DNA of 64,000 bases from positions 21,758,001-21,822,000 of the forward strand of contig NW_026623008.1 in the NCBI RefSeq assembly GCF_023065955.2, written 5' to 3'. The translations under genes and the position numbers were made by a program. The notes under the pieces were generated by a model. The model saw nothing but the letters and a program-made list of their open reading frames with translations. It had not been told where the DNA came from and searched no databases. Of this stretch, positions 60,590 to 64,000 are shown in pieces; the first letter of the stretch is position 1; every line of letters begins with the position of its first letter. Source of the stretch: Ursus arctos (Eukaryota; Chordata; Mammalia; Carnivora; Ursidae).

Positions 60590-60700
60590 GGCTGTATTTT
60601 ACATATTGGGTAAACTGAGGCCATAGAGGGGAAGCCACAGGTTCCAGATCACCCAGCAGGCTGTGGGATGGCCCAATCCCCACTCCGGGCCTGACCTCCT
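60590..60700 (-). mobile_element. MIR, antisense
   Basis: ATTTTACATATTGGGTAAAC, TGAGGCCATAGAGGGGAAGC and CCAGATCACCCAGCAGGCTG match antisense MIR. Confidence 0.72.
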
Positions 60701-60704
60701 CCTG

Positions 60705-60875
60705 GAATTCTCTGCCAGAAACATTCAGGGAGAATAAAGCCCAAAAACAGGAGGAGCGGCTGCCTTTGAAAAGCCCGAGACTGATTTGCCCCGGGGCCAT
60801 CTCTGCTTTTGAGACCCACCGCCCCCAAACACACACTCAACAGCCACGTTGCTGATCCACAGTGGCTGTCCATCC
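60705..60875. other. Single-copy DNA
   Basis: No gene or repeat is recognised. Confidence 0.4.
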
Positions 60876-60879
60876 CACT

Positions 60880-61075
60880 TCAAAAGAAATGCATGTGATC
60901 GCTCCCCCGTGTGAATACGGCGTGCTATTGATGTAATTATATCCAGTTAAAATCCCATCTGGGGAATATATTACAGGAGGAAAGGGTTTGACCCGGGAGA
61001 ATTCAATCACCACACAGGTACTTTGATGCCTAAACTCACTTCATTTACATTGAGAAAGAGGACATAGCCTGTAAG
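60880..61075. promoter_or_regulatory. AT-rich island, candidate conserved non-coding element
   Basis: AAAGAAATGCATGTGATCGC, GCTATTGATGTAATTATATC, CAGTTAAAATCCC, AGAATTCAATCACCAC and CTTCATTTACATTGAG. ATGCATGTGAT is octamer- or PBX-like and TGTAATTATA is homeodomain-like. Repeat-free with GC-rich flanks. Confidence 0.45.
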
Positions 61076-61079
61076 GGTT

Positions 61080-61870
61080 TCCCTCCCTCTTCAAAAGGGT
61101 CTGGGTACCCGTCACGTGAGTGCTTGTGGACCTTGTAAAAGGTCAGCGTTTGTCACCTGTCTCATCTGGCCCTCTTGTCTCTCTCCATCACTACCAAGAC
61201 CTTGCCCTCTGCACAAGGGACTTACCCCCTACACAAGGGACACCCCACCCCCGCACAAAAGACTCCTTCCTGCAACTTAACCACAAAGTTTCCTTGCAGC
61301 CTGGGAGTGTTTTTCCTCTCCTGGAGAGACTGGACAGTTACTGGGCCAGGAGACACAAGGCCCGGCAGCCAAGAGATTCGATTTCAGATACGCTGCTCCT
61401 TCCCTGTGCTACTCATCATGGTTACCATCTCCCGAGCCCCTGCTCTGGGCCAGGCGCCGCGCCCAGCGCTTTCCGGACACAATCACGGCAGCCCAGCAAA
61501 GGGTAGCTCCTTTATGTGCCCACCGTTGTCTCCTCTCTGGATCACGGTCAAGCTGTCCCGGCGGTCTCTCTGGTTCCACGGCTCTGCCTGTCTGTGAGTC
61601 CCACCCCACGCCTGACTGTGGACCCATGAAACCCGGCCAGTCTTGCTCCCAGAGTGAAGACTGGCCACTGAGCAACACGGGTGAGGCCGAGGATGCTGAG
61701 GGGACCCCCAACCCCCTGTTCTCTCAATTAGCAGCAGACACAGACAGTGAATTGTCACGGAGGAAGGAAGTGCTCACTGGCGGGCAGCTCACGGCTGCTG
61801 CGGCTCCCAGCGCCCCCGGGGAGAGGGATGTGGGAATGTCCACTGGTCAAGCTGATGTGGTTTTGGAATA
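61080..61870. other. Single-copy DNA
   Basis: Contains the short tandem repeat at 61208-61265 and a MIR-like scrap at about 61430-61510 (GAGCCCCTGCTCTGGGCCAG, CAATCACGGCAGCCCAGC). Overlapping frames of 83-140 codons lack domains. No gene is called. Confidence 0.45.
61208..61265 (+). repeat. Short imperfect tandem repeat, about 22 bp, three copies
   Basis: GCACAAGGGACTTACCCCC, ACACAAGGGACACCCCACC and GCACAAAAGACTCC are successive versions of one unit. Confidence 0.7.
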
Positions 61871-61874
61871 TAGG

Positions 61875-62390
61875 TGAGGTTCAGTGGGGTGGAGTCCGGA
61901 GCCAACAACCAAGAAAGAATTCTTGAGATGTCTTTGGTGCAAAATGGTGGTTTCTGAAAACTCAGGGACAGGACCGGCGGGCAGAAAGAGCTGCCGCCCC
62001 TGGTTGTGAGGGGTGGCTGATTATATGCTATGGGGTTGGGGGAGGTAAGGAAAAAGGGAAGTTGAGAAAGTAACTTTCATATGTTAAAGAAGACTCCCAG
62101 GATACTGGAGGCCTTGCCATTGTCGAGGGAAGGTTGTTTTTCTTCTAGTAAGGCTTTAACATGAAGATAGTTGGGAACTTCCTGGAGGCTGAAGGTTATA
62201 AGGACATTTAATTGTATCTACATTCCCTTCTGGAAGCCAGCTTATTGATAGAAATGCTTTGTTCTTGTAGATTGCTAAGACATTTGTAAACTGAGGGAGA
62301 CACAAGTCTTGCAGGATTGTGGTCTCTATAGTTAACTATTTCTTTGTCCTGTAGGGCAGCCAGGAGTGCCTGAGGACTGTCACGTACATG
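61875..62390 (-). mobile_element. Solitary endogenous-retrovirus LTR, antisense
   Basis: Read on the minus strand, the right part of the LTR includes TTTGCACCAAAGACATCTCA, AGAATTCTTTCTTGGTTGTT and GGACTCCACCCCACTGAACC, a typical U5/3' end of a carnivore class I (gammaretrovirus-like) LTR. The U3 side starts near GTGACAGTCCTCAGGCACTC at about 62370-62385. The element is about 510 bp, with no gag, pol or env sequence beside it, so it looks like a solo LTR left by recombination. The target duplication is not clear, and exact ends are uncertain by about 10 bp. Confidence 0.75.
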
Positions 62391-62392
62391 GT

Positions 62393-62405
62393 GGGGGGGG
62401 GGGGG
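62393..62405 (+). repeat. G13 homopolymer at the LTR edge
   Basis: Thirteen consecutive G lie right at the outer (U3) boundary of the LTR, followed by AGGTTGCGGGGGTG. This obscures the exact LTR end and target duplication. Confidence 0.95.
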
Positions 62406-62615
62406 AGGTTGCGGGGGTGTCAGTTTCTGCTTTGTCCTCAGCTTGCCTTCTGTTGCCTCATCAAAGTCATCAAAGGAAATGGGCCTTTGGGTCATCTTTG
62501 GCCCCAGCACCAGGAGTCAGGAGCACTGGCTTCCCCATCAGATGTGTCTGGAACGTCAAGCACCTTCTCTCTCTTGAGATCATGTGATTCCTTGAATAAC
62601 CAGAATCTGTTGAGC
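62406..62615. other. Single-copy DNA beside the LTR
   Basis: A minus-strand open frame of 100 codons (62208-62510) begins here and runs into the LTR. It has no recognisable domain and I treat it as chance. No other feature is seen. Confidence 0.4.
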
Positions 62616-62617
62616 AT

Positions 62618-62725
62618 CCACTGTACTCATTCGACAACTATCTATTGAGTGCCTGCTACGTGCTGGGCACGGTGAGCCCCGCGCAGCTGGCGGTGACAGG
62701 GACAAGCCAGATGGACTCCCAGCTC
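62618..62725 (-). mobile_element. L2/MIR end fragment, antisense
   Basis: TCATTCGACAACTATCTATT, GAGTGCCTGCTACGTGCTGG and GGTGACAGGGACAAGCCAGA match the antisense L2 3' end (ttcaacaaatatttattgagcgcc). Confidence 0.75.
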
Positions 62726-62729
62726 TGTC

Positions 62730-62935
62730 CACTGTGGGTGGCTCTCGGGCACCACGTGAGCTCCCCCTTCAAGCGCTGGCCCCCCCTGCTGCTCGATGTC
62801 AGGCCCCATCCACCCCCCACACCCATCGTATATTGTCCTCTGTCTTTTCGTGTCCTTGGGGCTGGGGCTGGGGTGGGAGAGGGAAACAAACAGCCCATGG
62901 AGGGCAAATCACAGAGCCACATGGGGATCTTCTCT
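62730..62935. other. GC-rich single-copy DNA
   Basis: Includes GGGGCTGGGGCTGGGGTGGG at 62858-62877, a G-quadruplex motif. No gene is recognised. Confidence 0.5.
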
Positions 62936-62939
62936 CTGT

Positions 62940-63200
62940 TCCTTCCCCTAAGAAATGAGCAGTTTTATGCAAATTAATTTAAGCTCAGCCCGTAACTAAA
63001 GAAGAAAAAAGAGCTGGTTCGATTCATTTTCTTAGCTTGTTCAAGTCTAGGATTAATCTGCTCATCAGCTGAGCTCATCAGGAGAAAACACGCTTCTTCA
63101 GGAGTTTTCTAACTGAAAATAATGCCTCATTAAGTTAAACATATTAACCTGAGAACAGTGTTGATGTCAGGCAGACTAATGAACGTCATTACAGGGAACG
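62940..63200. promoter_or_regulatory. AT-rich island, candidate conserved non-coding element
   Basis: TGCAAATTAATTTAAGCTCA, CCCGTAACTAAAGAAG, CTAGGATTAATCTGCTCATC, TCATCAGCTGAGCTCATCAG, CTCATTAAGTTAAACATATT and ACTAATGAACGTCATTACAG. ATGCAAATTAAT combines an octamer with a homeodomain core, GGATTAATC is a bicoid/OTX-class core, and CAGCTG is an E-box. Dense, repeat-free and sharply bounded. Confidence 0.55.
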
Positions 63201-63263
63201 CGCCGTGGGCCGCAGAGGGACCGACCAGCCACTGGGAGCTGTGTGCCATGTGCTCAGCTGTTG

Positions 63264-63290
63264 TTGGTGGATGGTGGATGGTGGATGTGG
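63264..63290 (+). repeat. (GGTGGAT)3 heptamer repeat
   Basis: GGTGGATGGTGGATGGTGGA are three tandem heptamers, followed 5 bases on by GGAGGGAAGGAGGGAGGGAG. Confidence 0.8.
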
Positions 63291-63299
63291 AATCACAGG

Positions 63300-63585
63300 A
63301 GGAGGGAAGGAGGGAGGGAGACAGGGAAGGAGCTGGTCGGGAGCTGTGCGGAGGTACGCCTCGGGAGGGGCACCCCCATGAATTTCAGCACCTTTGCAGG
63401 TGGTGAAGGGCGCGTGGCCAAGGGAGGTGCCATGTGTCACATGACTCATTGCTGGGTCCAAGGGGAGGGACACTGGGTTTAGCCTCTACAAAAGGCTGGA
63501 AGGCCGGAGGGTTGGAGCTCGGGCATCAGAACACGCGTCTAGTCCCGGGTCTCCTCCAAGTCCCAGTGGACAAGGTTCGGTTCCA
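63300..63585. other. GC-rich single-copy DNA
   Basis: No gene or repeat family is recognised apart from a GGAGGGAAGGAGGGAGGGAG purine patch at 63302-63325. Confidence 0.45.
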
Positions 63586-63589
63586 GCCC

Positions 63590-63795
63590 ATCTTCACTAA
63601 GCGGAGCGCGGTGCTAGACACTTCCATGTGCGTTACACTCAGGCCACTCTCACAGACTCCCAGGGAGACGGGTGGTTTTGGCCTCGGATTATAGATCGGG
63701 AAATTGGGGCTCAGAGCAGTTAAGGGGCTTGTCCAAGGTCACAGCGTGTGTGCGGGAGAGCTGAGGCTGTGACCCAGGCTACCTGACCCTGGTGG
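63590..63795 (-). mobile_element. MIR, antisense, near full length
   Basis: ACTAAGCGGAGCGCGGTGCT, ATTATAGATCGGGAAATTGG, GGCTCAGAGCAGTTAAGGGG and CTTGTCCAAGGTCACAGCGT match antisense MIR. Confidence 0.88.
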
Positions 63796-63869
63796 AGGTT
63801 TCTTCTCCCAGCCCCATGGCCTCTCCCTCCTGGTGGTCTGTCTTCTAAGCCCTCCTGGCTCCATCCTCA

Positions 63870-63965
63870 GAGACTCTCTAATTCCTTAATTACAGCTGTG
63901 GTGAGAAGCTCTCTCTCCATAATCACCAAGGAGCCCGGGGCTGTGAAGCAAATCACAGGGCTTAG
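63870..63965. promoter_or_regulatory. Short candidate conserved non-coding element
   Basis: CTCTAATTCCTTAATTACAG, CTCTCTCCATAATCACCAAG and GTGAAGCAAATCACAGG. TTAATTA and CATAATCA are homeodomain-like cores. It may continue past the window edge. Confidence 0.35.
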
Positions 63966-64000
63966 GAGCCAGGTACATCCAGATTTACATTTGTCCCCGG

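Noticed and set aside
60285..60836. 183-codon minus-strand frame
   Set aside because: It runs across an antisense MIR and has no domain or coherent protein character.
62208..62510. Minus-strand 100-codon frame as a surviving retroviral gene
   Set aside because: Most of it is LTR sequence, not internal viral sequence, and no motif of a retroviral protein is visible.

Overview
The window is ordinary mammalian nuclear DNA from a carnivore. I find no protein-coding gene, tRNA, rRNA, CRISPR array or bacterial feature that I can support. The strongest clue to the host is eleven copies of the tRNA-Lys-derived CAN SINE: head GGGCGCCTGGGTGGC, a B-box-like segment GGATCGAGCCCCACATC, a CT-rich body, an AAATAAATAAAATCTTT tail, and clear target-site duplications for most copies. 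Several copies carry the variant CGGCTCAGGGCGTGATCC followed by CATCAGGCTCCTCC. I associate this variant from memory with bears and giant panda, so a caniform carnivore, probably an ursid, is my best guess. Species and chromosome cannot be fixed from the sequence alone.

Layout. 1-3.4 kb is GC-rich single-copy DNA with worn MIR and L2 pieces. 3.4-7.3 kb is a cluster of old L1 fragments with three CAN SINEs. 7.3-23.6 kb is GC-rich, mostly single-copy DNA with many MIR and L2 copies, several hAT-Charlie DNA-transposon fossils, a long (GA)n tract and a few AT-rich islands that look like conserved non-coding elements. 23.6-30.7 kb is an abrupt AT-rich block made almost wholly of antisense L1 into which five CAN SINEs inserted. 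30.7-53.6 kb returns to GC-rich DNA with C-runs, a 42-bp minisatellite, tandem L2 copies, two carnivore-type L1 fragments, one SINE and more AT-rich islands. 53.6-55.9 kb is a sense-oriented L1 block with one SINE. 55.9-64 kb has a dense MIR string, one SINE, one solitary endogenous-retrovirus LTR and several AT-rich islands.

The many open reading frames in the GC-rich parts overlap one another in several frames and on both strands. They lack recognisable domains and follow from a low stop-codon density, so I do not call them genes. The only recognisable protein remnant is the C-terminal end of an L1 ORF2 protein (minus strand, about 37.4-37.7 kb).

The most interesting non-repeat signal is a recurrent pattern of 150-400 bp AT-rich islands set in GC-rich DNA. 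They are free of recognisable repeats and rich in homeodomain-like TAATTA, CAATTA and ATTTAAAT cores (examples near 11.8, 17.4, 38.4, 44.0, 45.3, 51.2, 59.0, 61.0 and 63.1 kb). This is the look of a regulatory landscape around a developmental gene lying outside the window, or inside a very long intron. That reading is inference; a cross-species alignment would decide it.
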